The notes below the pieces were generated by a model, which searched no databases, was not told the DNA's origin, and was given only the letters and a program-made list of their open reading frames with translations. Shown piece after piece: positions 32,607 to 41,666 of a DNA stretch of 64,000 bases. The stretch is taken from the NCBI RefSeq assembly GCF_007830295.1, contig NZ_VLKC01000002.1:3979185-4043184 (forward strand), given 5' to 3'. Positions within the stretch are counted from its first letter, which is position 1. The number at the start of each line of letters is the position of its first letter. A program made the position numbers and the translations under genes. This stretch comes from Sporomusa sp. KB1 (GTDB lineage Bacteria; Bacillota; Negativicutes; Sporomusales; Sporomusaceae).

Positions 32607-33289
32607 TCGATTTAAATAAATTGGTTAACCAGAGCCTGGTCAATATTAAGGAAAGCGGCTTTGTACAAGAAACCATACAAAACCGAATCGAGAAAACGAT
32701 AGAAAGCATTGTTGATGATTTGTTTAGATCATATGGTACTTTCGGAAAGTCATTACAAGCAGAAATTGAGTCTAAGTTGCAGATTAATTTCAAAGAACTT
32801 GATATCGCATCTTACAACCATGTTGTGCTCAATGCAGTAAAAGAAAAGCTGGATCAGGCCGTTTATATTCAAGGTGTGGAGCAGATAAAGGCTAGTATGG
32901 ACAAAATACTGACTGATATAAAACCGGAATATAAACTATCTGAAATAATTGAAGAACTGAAAGAATATGCCGAAGACGATGCGCGTGATAATGATTGGAG
33001 AGAAATTAGTTTTTATATCGATCCTGATCGAAGAGTGCTGACGTTTATTTACTTCGACGAAGAGCCAGAAAAAGAAAAATACGGGTGCAAATATCGGTTG
33101 TCTATCTGTGAGGATGGCAGATTAAACACAGTCGATATTAGAGATCGCAAGTTTGATAATAGGCTTGTGATGGGCGGACTCCGCGGCGTCGAGGAATTGC
33201 TTTTCAAGATCTACGTTCATAAGCCGGTAATAATTATTGACGATAAGCATGTCGACATCGAGTACAGCAATTCTGAGGAGGATTACTAA
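32603..33289 (+). CDS. Hypothetical helical protein, 228 residues
   Basis: Overlaps the preceding stop (ATGA). Residues 1-120 are predicted long helices (IQNRIEKTIESIVDDLFR...ASMDKILTDIKPEYKLSEIIEELKEY). Residues 130-228 form an acidic alpha/beta part (FYIDPDRRVLTFIYFDEEPEKE, LSICEDGRLNTVDI). Unknown role, inside the sbcDC operon. Confidence 0.55.
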   Translation: MIDLNKLVNQSLVNIKESGFVQETIQNRIEKTIESIVDDLFRSYGTFGKSLQAEIESKLQINFKELDIASYNHVVLNAVKEKLDQAVYIQGVEQIKASMDKILTDIKPEYKLSEIIEELKEYAEDDARDNDWREISFYIDPDRRVLTFIYFDEEPEKEKYGCKYRLSICEDGRLNTVDIRDRKFDNRLVMGGLRGVEELLFKIYVHKPVIIIDDKHVDIEYSNSEEDY

Positions 33290-33290
33290 T

Positions 33291-35885
33291 ATGAAGCCTC
33301 TAAGAATTGAGATTCACAACCTTGGTGCCATCCCCTACGCGAATATTGACCTGACCAATACCACGCTGGCCGCCATATGTGGAGTAAACGGTGCCGGCAA
33401 GAGTACCGCCTTTACAGTAGCGCCCCGGTTTGCACTTTATGGTGCCACTAAGCCAGGCACCAGCATTGATGATATGATTCGCACCGGCGCGACGGAGGCG
33501 GCCGTAAATTTTTACTTTGATCATCAAGGCGGCACATATCGCGTCATTCGCACCCGGTCGAAAAAAGGCAAAGGTAAGACTACCTTGGAATTGCAGAAGG
33601 CCAAGAATACTCTTCTCCTAGACGGTTCCCTGGATTGGGAATCCCTATCCGGTGCCAGTATCTCCGAAACTCAGAAGAAGATTATTGACCTATTAGGCCT
33701 GGATGATGAAACGTTCGTAGCCTCAAGTATGATTCTTCAGGGAGATTCTGGAAATTTTACCAAGCGTCCGGCAGGTCAGCGTAAAGCTATTCTGAGTCAG
33801 GTGTTGCAGCTTGATCAATACGAAACACTGCAGGATAAGGCTAAAGCCAAGGCAGGAGAGGTCAATCTAACTTTAGAGAAGTCAAAAGCTAAAGTTGCAG
33901 ATATCGACACTCGCCTGGCTGAAAAGCCTATCTTAGAGAGTGATAAACTGGCTGCTGAAGTCAAGTTAGCTAAAACTGAAACGGATATACAATCCCTTGA
34001 GGAAAATGTCCAGACGCTTCAAGTTGCATACAGCGCCCTGGTCGCTAAGATTCAGCAGGCAGAAGATATTAATCGGCAAGCTAAAGAGAAATGGGCTGAT
34101 GTCGGCAGCAAAACCTCGGAGCGTGATCGGCAGCAAGGCCGAATGGACAATGCCCAAAAGCTCCTGGACCGTGAAGCAGATATTTTGACCAAAGTGGCTG
34201 CATATGACACAACAAAGGATACTGTTACGGCCCTTAGGGTTAAACGTGACCAGCAGGCCGCCTTGAAAAACGAAGCAGACCGGCTGAAAAACGAACAATT
34301 GACTGTCGAAGCCGGACTTGCTAAGGTCATTGCGGATATTAACAGGATTGCTGGCCAAATTGCTGACCGGCCCCGCTTGGAAGCAGCCAAAGCGGAATAT
34401 GACACGGCGGTTGCTCGGCTGCCCGAGTGTCAGAAAGAGCTCGAAGAGGATAAACGGCTTCTTAGTGCCGTTAAAGATTGCCAAGATAAACTGTTTCAAA
34501 CTGAGGACCGTTATATTGGCCAAGAGCAGATCCATAAACAAAATATTGAGTCGCTGGAAGCCAATACTGCCATGTTAGCTGATGCAAATTGCGTTGACCT
34601 AGATAATGCTCAATGCAAATTCTTGGCTAATGCTATCAAAGACAAAGATAAGTTAGTGAATGCCCGGGAGCAGTATAGTGTGTGGAAGGTTAGGGCAGAT
34701 CAAGAGATTTCTGACCTTCAGACTGCGGTAAAAGCCGCCAAGAATAAACGGGCTGAATATTGGGCCGCTGCCAATATCAACCCTCTCGAACCCCATGAGC
34801 TGCAGGAAAAAATTAATCAATTGAAAACGGACGTTGAATTACTGGCTAAACTAGCAGCGATGGAGCCACTACTGGACAATCTGAAGTTACAACGTACGGA
34901 TCTTGAGACCCGGCAGGCCGATATCAATGTCCGGCTTGAGAATATGAGAAACCAGTATCGGGAACTGTCTGATGGCCTGAAAGAATTGCCGGCAATGGAA
35001 ATCAAGCTCACGGAGCTTGAACCCTGGCTGAGATCAAAAGAGCAGCTGCCGGCAGCAAAGGAAATTGCTAACACGGCGAGGGAGACTATTGATCGCCTGA
35101 AGACTGAAATTAACGATCTTACGATTCAGGTCGTCAACCTAGAAACCGAATATAAAACCCTAATGGGTGACTCTGAAACATTGAAGCAAGATGCTGAGAA
35201 ACGGCTGAAAGAAGCCCAGGATAGCCTTAAACAGTGCCGGGATGAGCATCTATCCCTAACAGGTCGGTTAGGCGGCATCAGAGCAAAATTGGTGCTGATG
35301 GAAGATGACGAAAAGACACGCCAGTCGCTGATGGGTGAAATGGAGCCGCTGGCAAAAGAATTAGTCCGGTGGCAGACGTTGGTTAAGGCCTTCGGTAAGG
35401 ATGGCATTCCTGCACTCATTATTGAAAACGCGGTACCCGAGTTGGAGCGGATTGCCAATGATATTCTGGGCCAGATGTCCGGCGGCAAAAACTATTTGCG
35501 GTTCGAAACACAGCGCGAACTTAAGAGCGGAAAGGGAATGACCGAAACCCTAGATATTATTGTTGGTGATTGGGCCGGTGAACGGATTTATGAGACCTTC
35601 TCAGGCGGCGAGCAGCTGCGTATTGACTTTGCGATTCGGTTTGCACTGGCTGAGTTGCTGGCCAGGAGGGCCGGTTCTAAGATCGATTGGATTGTTGTGG
35701 ACGAGGGCATAGGATCACAAGATGCTCATCACCGTGAATTGGTACTTCAGGCGATCAAAGGGGTTTCTGACCGGTTTAGTATGATTCTAGTCATCACTCA
35801 TATTGAGGAAGCTCAAAAGTTCTTTGAGCAAACCATTCACTTTGACGTATCGGGTGAAGATGAGCGAATAATTCAGGTGGCGTGA
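33291..35885 (+). CDS. sbcC: SbcC/Rad50-like ATPase subunit
   Basis: 864 residues from ATG 33291 (GAGGAGG upstream; the longer upstream frame is rejected). N-terminal Walker A CGVNGAGKST, Q-loop region MILQGDSGNFTKRPAGQRKAIL, then about 500 residues of coiled coil with a hook-like pair of cysteines (CVDLDNAQC) near its middle. The C-terminal ABC signature is SGGEQLRIDFAIRF and Walker B is WIVVDEGIGSQD. The hook spacing C-x7-C differs from the usual C-x2-C. Works with SbcD on DNA ends. Confidence 0.9.
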   Translation: MKPLRIEIHNLGAIPYANIDLTNTTLAAICGVNGAGKSTAFTVAPRFALYGATKPGTSIDDMIRTGATEAAVNFYFDHQGGTYRVIRTRSKKGKGKTTLELQKAKNTLLLDGSLDWESLSGASISETQKKIIDLLGLDDETFVASSMILQGDSGNFTKRPAGQRKAILSQVLQLDQYETLQDKAKAKAGEVNLTLEKSKAKVADIDTRLAEKPILESDKLAAEVKLAKTETDIQSLEENVQTLQVAYSALVAKIQQAEDINRQAKEKWADVGSKTSERDRQQGRMDNAQKLLDREADILTKVAAYDTTKDTVTALRVKRDQQAALKNEADRLKNEQLTVEAGLAKVIADINRIAGQIADRPRLEAAKAEYDTAVARLPECQKELEEDKRLLSAVKDCQDKLFQTEDRYIGQEQIHKQNIESLEANTAMLADANCVDLDNAQCKFLANAIKDKDKLVNAREQYSVWKVRADQEISDLQTAVKAAKNKRAEYWAAANINPLEPHELQEKINQLKTDVELLAKLAAMEPLLDNLKLQRTDLETRQADINVRLENMRNQYRELSDGLKELPAMEIKLTELEPWLRSKEQLPAAKEIANTARETIDRLKTEINDLTIQVVNLETEYKTLMGDSETLKQDAEKRLKEAQDSLKQCRDEHLSLTGRLGGIRAKLVLMEDDEKTRQSLMGEMEPLAKELVRWQTLVKAFGKDGIPALIIENAVPELERIANDILGQMSGGKNYLRFETQRELKSGKGMTETLDIIVGDWAGERIYETFSGGEQLRIDFAIRFALAELLARRAGSKIDWIVVDEGIGSQDAHHRELVLQAIKGVSDRFSMILVITHIEEAQKFFEQTIHFDVSGEDERIIQVA

Positions 35886-35889
35886 TGCC

Positions 35890-36519
35890 ATGGCAATCGA
35901 TTGGTCAAATCTCGAAAAAGATTACCTTGAGTTAGGTTCTCAGGCTGCCGTCGCAAGAAAGTATGGATGTAGCTCTACCCGCGTCAAGCAAACAATGAAA
36001 AAACTAGGCATCAAAGCTCATTATGATAAGCATGGCAGTAATAACCCCAAATGGCGTGGTGGTAGGCGTAAAGATAGCGACGGGTATATCCAAGCCTATT
36101 GCCCTAACCACCCTAATCGGACTGTCCGAAATGAAGTTCCAGAACATCGGTTGGTTATGGAGCAAATACTGGGCAGGTATTTGCTTCCTCATGAAATCGT
36201 CCATCACAAAAATGAAGTAAAGGACGATAATGATCCCGATAACTTGGAGCTTGTCATCGATACTGGTACCCATGTTTATAAAAATCATCGAAAATACCGG
36301 GATGTCTGGGGAAGGTTTTATCCTACTCAAGAACAGTGTGATGATGCAAATATAAAAATTGCGGCTATGAAAAGAATGCCAACGGAAAGGCAACAACAGA
36401 TTCTTAATTTTTTGGCTGATGGATTAACCTATGATGAAATCTCTCAAAAACTTGGTTTGTCGGTTTTTACAATCAAATGGCATTACTTCCGAATGAAAAG
36501 TAAGGGCTTACTAGCCTAA
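35890..36519 (+). CDS. HNH homing-type endonuclease with two HTH domains
   Basis: 209 residues. N-terminal HTH (QAAVARKYGCSSTRVKQTMKKLGI), HNH core (VPEHRLVMEQILGRYLLPHEIVHHKNEVKDDNDPDNLEL), and a C-terminal LuxR/GerE-like HTH (RQQQILNFLADGLTYDEISQKLGLSVFTIKWHYFRMKSKG). The last domain is an unusual addition to phage HNH proteins and may set DNA specificity. Lies downstream of sbcC as a free-standing unit. Confidence 0.8.
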   Translation: MAIDWSNLEKDYLELGSQAAVARKYGCSSTRVKQTMKKLGIKAHYDKHGSNNPKWRGGRRKDSDGYIQAYCPNHPNRTVRNEVPEHRLVMEQILGRYLLPHEIVHHKNEVKDDNDPDNLELVIDTGTHVYKNHRKYRDVWGRFYPTQEQCDDANIKIAAMKRMPTERQQQILNFLADGLTYDEISQKLGLSVFTIKWHYFRMKSKGLLA

Positions 36520-36539
36520 AAATTGGAGGTGCAAGAAGC

Positions 36540-36800
36540 GTGAGAAATTACGACTCGTTAAATAAATGCAGTAATTGTGGTAAGGAAGTCGCCCAAGGAG
36601 AACAGTATCGATTGTTTTCCGTGGATGAAAGCAAACTTCAATCAGAGGGCATTGCATTTGCCAAGTGCCAAGAGTGTGGACACATAGAACAAATAGCCAC
36701 AACAAAAAGAAGCTGTTTTAAGTGCCGGAAGCCATACTACGAGGTGAATTGGTATATACCTTCGGGCTGCCATAACTGCTACAGGTCTTTTGTTGATTAG
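36540..36800 (+). CDS. Multi-zinc-knuckle small protein, 86 residues
   Basis: GTG 36540, GGAGGTGCAAG upstream. Four Cys pairs (KCSNCGKE, KCQECGH, SCFKCRKP, GCHNCYRS) suggest two zinc sites. Unknown role; one of several Cys-rich small proteins in this operon. Confidence 0.55.
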   Translation: MRNYDSLNKCSNCGKEVAQGEQYRLFSVDESKLQSEGIAFAKCQECGHIEQIATTKRSCFKCRKPYYEVNWYIPSGCHNCYRSFVD

Positions 36801-36802
36801 CT

Positions 36803-37030
36803 ATGTCACGATGCAAGCGGTGCAACAGAACCCTTAAAGATCCATTATCTATTGAACGCGGTTACGGACCGGTATGCTGGGCCGAAAGTCAGGCTCACGG
36901 CCCAGCACCGTCCCGGCCGGTATCCATGCAAATGGAACTGGAGTTTGAACTGCCAAGCAGGTTGTTTACTCCCGGATTAAGCCTTACGGAACAGCATAAG
37001 ATCGTGAAACGGTTACTTGATATGAAATGA
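36803..37030 (+). CDS. DUF6011-like small Cys protein, 75 residues
   Basis: Begins MSRCKRCNRTLKDPLSIERGYGPVCW. The C-x2-C...GYGPVC pattern is the DUF6011-type phage motif. A C-terminal helix (SLTEQHKIVKRLLDMK) follows. Two bases after the preceding stop. Function unknown. Confidence 0.6.
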   Translation: MSRCKRCNRTLKDPLSIERGYGPVCWAESQAHGPAPSRPVSMQMELEFELPSRLFTPGLSLTEQHKIVKRLLDMK

Positions 37031-37046
37031 TAGGGAGGAATTTACA

Positions 37047-37361
37047 GTGTATACAGGAGTTCTTCAAAAGGATTGCACGGAAGAGCAAATTATGTCGGCT
37101 AAGAAAACGGTACAGGTTATCACGGAAGTGGATGGTCAAAAGTATGTGTCAGAGTTTGGTGGCACTAGTGTTATAGCTCTTACTCATGAAGCCGATGGAG
37201 AAGGATGCCGCATAGAAGGAAGATCCCTCTGTGATAGCCATGCAATGATGCATTTTGTTGAGATTTTATTTAAAGAGTTATCAGTTAAAGATCGAATACT
37301 GATACTTCTTAAGTTGAATTTAGAGTTAAGTAATAAATCCGGAGGGAAGCAGCATGAATGA
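37047..37361 (+). CDS. Hypothetical phage protein, 104 residues
   Basis: GTG 37047 behind AGGGAGGAA. Product contains VQVITEVDGQKYVSEFGGTSVIALT and a C-terminal Leu-rich helix. No family recognised; overlaps the next small gene by 8 bases. Confidence 0.5.
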   Translation: MYTGVLQKDCTEEQIMSAKKTVQVITEVDGQKYVSEFGGTSVIALTHEADGEGCRIEGRSLCDSHAMMHFVEILFKELSVKDRILILLKLNLELSNKSGGKQHE

Positions 37362-37512
37362 TACTCCGAAGCTTTGTCCAGACTGCGGCGAAGTGCATCC
37401 GGACATAACTTTTAGCCTGTTTGAAATGGAGGATGATGCGGGTGAAAGCATTGATCAGTCAAAAAGAATTGGACAAGGCTATCCAGATTGTCAATCGAGC
37501 TGCAGCGGCTAA
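37354..37512 (+). CDS. Small Cys-rich protein overlapping dnaN start, 52 residues
   Basis: ATG 37354 has a strong GGAGGGAAGC site, and the first 18 residues (MNDTPKLCPDCGEVHPDI) look like a zinc knuckle. The frame ends at 37512, overlapping dnaN by 71 bases in another frame. The second half may therefore only be carried along. Confidence 0.45.
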   Translation: MNDTPKLCPDCGEVHPDITFSLFEMEDDAGESIDQSKRIGQGYPDCQSSCSG

Positions 37513-38587
37513 GTCAATGATACCTGCATTGGCGGGAATTCTAATTCATGCCGAAACCGGCAAACTTGTGTTAACGGCCAACAATCATGAAATTGCGATT
37601 CAACATACAGTCGCAGCCGAGGTAGAGACACCAGGTAAAGTCCTCGTCTCTGGCCGGTTGTTAGGTGATCTGGTCAAGAAAATGCCAGCCGACGATGTAA
37701 TGCTTAAACTCGACCCCAGTGGTAACTCTTTAAACGTTAGCAGTGCCGGTACATCTTACAACATTTTAACTATGAAAACCTACGAATTTCCTGCGATTGA
37801 GATGATTAATGGCGATACCGAAGTATTTAGCCTACTAGCATCAGAACTCCGAGATATTTTTAAACAGACGGCCTTTGCTGTAGGAAACGATGAAATTGGC
37901 AGGCCCGTATTCACGGGAATACATTTACTGCTAAAGAATCAGCAATTAAGTGCTTTTGCTACAGATACACACCGGTTTGCACTAAAACGACTTACCGGAC
38001 GCAGTAACGAAATTGAGACAAACTTAATTATTCCAAACAAGATATTGGCAGATGTGACCATGGTTTTGGATCCTGATGATACCGTTAATATCACTTGGAA
38101 TGCCAATAAAATTGCCTTTTCTACCGCCGAAACATATTTGATATCTCGTTTAATTAGCGGTAAGTCACCAGATTTTGAGCGGATCATTCCAAAGAATCCT
38201 AGCACGGTTGTTACCGTTAACCGCGATCAATTACTTATAGCCTTAGAACGGTTGTCCATCGTGAATCTGCAGCGATTTAAAGACTATATCCTTAATGACA
38301 CATCCATAAGCATTAAAGATGATTCTTTAATTATCAGCGGCACTTCCCGTGAAAAGGGGCATGCGGTGGAAGAAATGACGGCACAAGTGGACGGGGAACC
38401 TATGGAAATCATGTTTAATGGAACCAACATTGCCGAATGCTTGAAAGTTCTTAGTTCTGATAAAGTGATAATCTCCCTTACGGCACCCAATGCTCCCGCG
38501 ATGCTGGTCGCCGATAACGATGACAGTTTTCTCTATGTGTTCTCGCCGGTAATAAGGGCAGCGCCCAATATGGAGGCGGCTAGTTAA
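37442..38587 (+). CDS. dnaN: DNA polymerase III beta sliding clamp, phage-encoded
   Basis: 381 residues from GTG 37442 (GGAGG nine bases upstream; MKALISQKELDKAIQIV). Three-domain clamp pattern: MIPALAGILIHAE, KVLVSGRLLGDLVKKMP, AFAVGNDEIGRPVFTGIHLL, ATDTHRFALKRL, LIIPNKILADV and YLISRLISGKSPDFERIIP. Encircles DNA as a processivity factor. The C-terminal MPMRL-type end of cellular clamps is replaced by FSPVIRAAPNMEAAS. No phage polymerase gene lies in the window, so it may recruit the host replicase or repair enzymes. Its stop overlaps the next start (TAATG). Confidence 0.88.
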   Translation: MKALISQKELDKAIQIVNRAAAAKSMIPALAGILIHAETGKLVLTANNHEIAIQHTVAAEVETPGKVLVSGRLLGDLVKKMPADDVMLKLDPSGNSLNVSSAGTSYNILTMKTYEFPAIEMINGDTEVFSLLASELRDIFKQTAFAVGNDEIGRPVFTGIHLLLKNQQLSAFATDTHRFALKRLTGRSNEIETNLIIPNKILADVTMVLDPDDTVNITWNANKIAFSTAETYLISRLISGKSPDFERIIPKNPSTVVTVNRDQLLIALERLSIVNLQRFKDYILNDTSISIKDDSLIISGTSREKGHAVEEMTAQVDGEPMEIMFNGTNIAECLKVLSSDKVIISLTAPNAPAMLVADNDDSFLYVFSPVIRAAPNMEAAS

Positions 38588-41091
38588 TGTCTTACCAAGA
38601 TTTTTTACGGAGTAAGATCGAACTGGCGCCGGATTCCGGTTTTGATATCGTCGACACTGATATTCATCCAATATTAAAGCCTCACCAGCGGGATGGCGTA
38701 AAATGGGCCATCAAGGGTGGAAGGCGGGCGTTATTTGAAAGCTTTGGCCTAGGGAAGACACTTCAAGAGTTAGAATGGTGCCGGATAATTATTCAGTATT
38801 GCGGAGGTAATGCGCTCATAGTTTTGCCGCTTGGCGTAAAACAGGAATTTACTCAGGATGCCATTAAACTGCTCGGCATGGAAAAACCGGAATACTGCCG
38901 GACCATGGCCGAAGTTCGGGCAGCCAAAACCGATATTATCATCACCAACTATGAGCGGGTGCGTGATGGCGATATCGATCCAACATACTTCAAAGCCGCC
39001 ACGCTGGACGAAGCCTCTTGCCTTCGAAGCTACGGAAGTAAAACCTTTCAGACCTTTATAGACCTATTTAAAGGCGTTCCCTATAAGCTTGTAGCTACCG
39101 CAACGCCTAGCCCGAACCGATATAAAGAACTTATTCACTATGCAGGTTTCCTTGAAATCATGGATACCGGGCAGGCTCTTACCCGCTTCTTCCAGCGTGA
39201 CAGCAGCAAGGCCAATAATCTGACGTTGTATCCGCATAAAGAAACAGAGTTCTGGTTGTGGCTGTCGAGTTGGGCGCTCTTTATAACAAAACCGTCAGAC
39301 TTAGGGTATGATGACACGGGCTATATTTTGCCTCCCCTGAAGATCAACTATCACGAAATTTCAACCGAGCAGCTTTCGGCCGGTGTTGATCGTGACGGCC
39401 GTCTTAACCTTATCCGGAGCGATGCCATATCCCTTAAGGATGCTGCTCGGGAAAAGAGAGAAAGCATTGGATTGCGCGTAGCCAAGATGGTTGAAATCGT
39501 CAACAGTAACCCGGACGATCATTTCATTATCTGGCATGACCTTGAGGCCGAACGGTACGCGATTAAAAAGGCGTTACCTGATGTAGTGGATATATACGGC
39601 AGTCAGGATTATGACCTCAGAGAACAACGTATTATTGACTTTTCTGAGGGGCGTATCAAATTATTTGGCACGAAAAAAGAACTTTCCGGCCAGGGCTGCA
39701 ACTTCCAGCATCATTGCCATCGGGCCATATTTATAGGAATCGACTATGAATTTAATGATTTTATACAAGCAGTTCACCGGGTTTACCGATTTCTACAAAC
39801 CAAACAGGTTGTTATCGACATAATTTACACCAAACACGAACAGCAGATATTAAGAGTTCTCCTAGAAAAGTGGCAGCAGCATGATTATATGGTAGAAAAA
39901 ATGACCGGAATCATAAAGAAATATGGCCTGAACCAAACCGGACTGCAGGATAAAATGACCAGAAGTATCGGGGTGAAGCGCGTGAAAGTAGAAGGTCCAA
40001 ACTATACGATTATTAACAATGATTGCATCCTGGAGACAGAACAGATACCGAAAAACAGCGTGGGCCTGATTTTTACATCAATCCCATTCGGCAACCATTA
40101 TGAGTATTGTGCATCATATAACGACCTTGGACATAACAAGGATACTGAACAGTTTTTCGGACAGATGGACTACCTGTCTCCAAACCTGCTCAGGATTCTA
40201 CAGCCGGGACGGATATTTGCCTGCCATGTGAAAGACCGGGTGTTGTTCGGCAATGCCACCGGTAAAGGGATGCCAACCATTGAGCCCTTCCACATGTATA
40301 CGACGCTCCACTATATGAAACACGGCTTTGAGTATATGGGCATGATCACAGTGGTGACTGATGTGGTACGGGAAAACTCGCAGACCTACCGACTGGGCTG
40401 GACGGAAAAATGCAGGGACGGCACAAAGATGGGCGTAGGCTGCCCGGAGTACATCTTGCTTTTTCGGAAACTGCCGACTGATACCAGCAAATCATATGCA
40501 GACATACCCGTAGTAAGGGATAAAAAAGATTATCCCCGGTCCCAGTGGCAGATTGATGCTCACGCCTTCTGGCGGTCATCTGGCGACAGGCTGGTTTCCA
40601 AAGAAGAATTAGCTACGGTACCGATCGACAAGATGCAGGCCGCTTACAGGAAATATTCAAGGGACACAGTCTATAGCTATAGTGAACATGTCGAACTGGC
40701 TAAGCAATTGGATATGAATGGACGACTGCCGGCATCTTTCATGGTGGTTGCTCCCGGATCCTGGCATGATGAGGTTTGGGACGACATCAACCGCATGAAA
40801 ACACTCAATACCAATCAAGCGCAACAATGTCGGGAAAAGCATGTATGCCCTTTGCAGATTGATATTGTAGAGCGAATTATTAATCTGTTCAGCAATCCCG
40901 GTGATGTGGCATTTGACCCGTTTGGCGGTCTCATGACGGTACCGCTGGTAGCCGTACAAAACGGGCGTTATGGCTATGGAATTGAGCTTAACACCGACTA
41001 TTTCAGGGATGGACTTGGGTACCTCAAGCTGACGGAAGACCGTCGCGCTGAACCAACACTGTTTGATTTTTTGGATATGGAGGCGGGGTGA
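38587..41091 (+). CDS. SNF2-like helicase fused to a DNA methyltransferase
   Basis: 834 residues. Part 1 (about 25-440) is a superfamily 2 helicase: LKPHQRDGVKWAIKGG, Walker A GLGKT at 54-58, DEAS box, VATATPSPNRYKELIHY, and a C-terminal helicase lobe with QAVHRVYRFLQTKQV. Part 2 (about 470-834) is an amino-methyltransferase: DCILETEQIP, then SIPF at 498-501 in place of the usual D/N/S-P-P-Y, and the SAM motif DPFGG at 777-781 followed by LMT instead of the common SGT. Motif IV precedes motif I, as in beta-class enzymes. Presumably translocates and methylates phage DNA; activity unproven given the variant motifs. Confidence 0.82.
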   Translation: MSYQDFLRSKIELAPDSGFDIVDTDIHPILKPHQRDGVKWAIKGGRRALFESFGLGKTLQELEWCRIIIQYCGGNALIVLPLGVKQEFTQDAIKLLGMEKPEYCRTMAEVRAAKTDIIITNYERVRDGDIDPTYFKAATLDEASCLRSYGSKTFQTFIDLFKGVPYKLVATATPSPNRYKELIHYAGFLEIMDTGQALTRFFQRDSSKANNLTLYPHKETEFWLWLSSWALFITKPSDLGYDDTGYILPPLKINYHEISTEQLSAGVDRDGRLNLIRSDAISLKDAAREKRESIGLRVAKMVEIVNSNPDDHFIIWHDLEAERYAIKKALPDVVDIYGSQDYDLREQRIIDFSEGRIKLFGTKKELSGQGCNFQHHCHRAIFIGIDYEFNDFIQAVHRVYRFLQTKQVVIDIIYTKHEQQILRVLLEKWQQHDYMVEKMTGIIKKYGLNQTGLQDKMTRSIGVKRVKVEGPNYTIINNDCILETEQIPKNSVGLIFTSIPFGNHYEYCASYNDLGHNKDTEQFFGQMDYLSPNLLRILQPGRIFACHVKDRVLFGNATGKGMPTIEPFHMYTTLHYMKHGFEYMGMITVVTDVVRENSQTYRLGWTEKCRDGTKMGVGCPEYILLFRKLPTDTSKSYADIPVVRDKKDYPRSQWQIDAHAFWRSSGDRLVSKEELATVPIDKMQAAYRKYSRDTVYSYSEHVELAKQLDMNGRLPASFMVVAPGSWHDEVWDDINRMKTLNTNQAQQCREKHVCPLQIDIVERIINLFSNPGDVAFDPFGGLMTVPLVAVQNGRYGYGIELNTDYFRDGLGYLKLTEDRRAEPTLFDFLDMEAG

Positions 41092-41666
41092 TGACTCCGC
41101 CAAGAATGCTTTCGCTGTTTAGCGGAATTGGCGGGATTGACATTGCTGCTAAATGGGCTGGCGTACAGACCGTAGCACTATGCGAGATAGAGCCCTATGC
41201 AATACAGGTACTAAAAAGGAGGTTCCCAGGTGTCCCTATTTACCGAGATGTGCGAGACATTACCGCAGACAGATTGCGAAGAGATGGGATCGGAAAAATC
41301 GACATACTCGCCGGAGGATTCCCTTGTCAACCTCACAGCCTTGCTGGCAAACGCCTTGCGTCAAATGATGACCGGGATTTGTGGGGAGAGTGTGCAAGGT
41401 TGCTTCGCGACATTTACCCGCGATGGGCGGTGTTTGAAAACGTACCGGGGTTATTGTCAAGTGAATCTAGACGGTTCTTTCGACGAGTTCTCAGGGAAAT
41501 GGCCGAGGCACGGTATGATGCTGTCTGGACAACTTATGGAGCTGCCGATGTTGGGGCGCCGCACCAAAGGGACAGGATATTCATCATCGGGCACAGGCAG
41601 GATGTGGATGACACCTCAGGCCGGGCAATGTGGAATGACGGCAAAAACATCCGGGCGACCACTTGA
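41091..41666 (+). CDS. C5-cytosine DNA methyltransferase, catalytic half
   Basis: 191 residues from ATG 41091. SAM-binding LSLFSGIGGIDIAA, ALCEIEPYAIQVL, catalytic Pro-Cys-Gln at about 78-80 (GGFPCQPHSLAG), FENVPGLLS and VGAPHQRDRIFII. The protein stops shortly after motif VIII and lacks the target-recognition domain and motif X. Those lie in the next, overlapping frame. Could be one half of a two-subunit enzyme (the split enzyme M.AquI is a precedent) or a frameshifted gene. Confidence 0.8.
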   Translation: MTPPRMLSLFSGIGGIDIAAKWAGVQTVALCEIEPYAIQVLKRRFPGVPIYRDVRDITADRLRRDGIGKIDILAGGFPCQPHSLAGKRLASNDDRDLWGECARLLRDIYPRWAVFENVPGLLSSESRRFFRRVLREMAEARYDAVWTTYGAADVGAPHQRDRIFIIGHRQDVDDTSGRAMWNDGKNIRATT

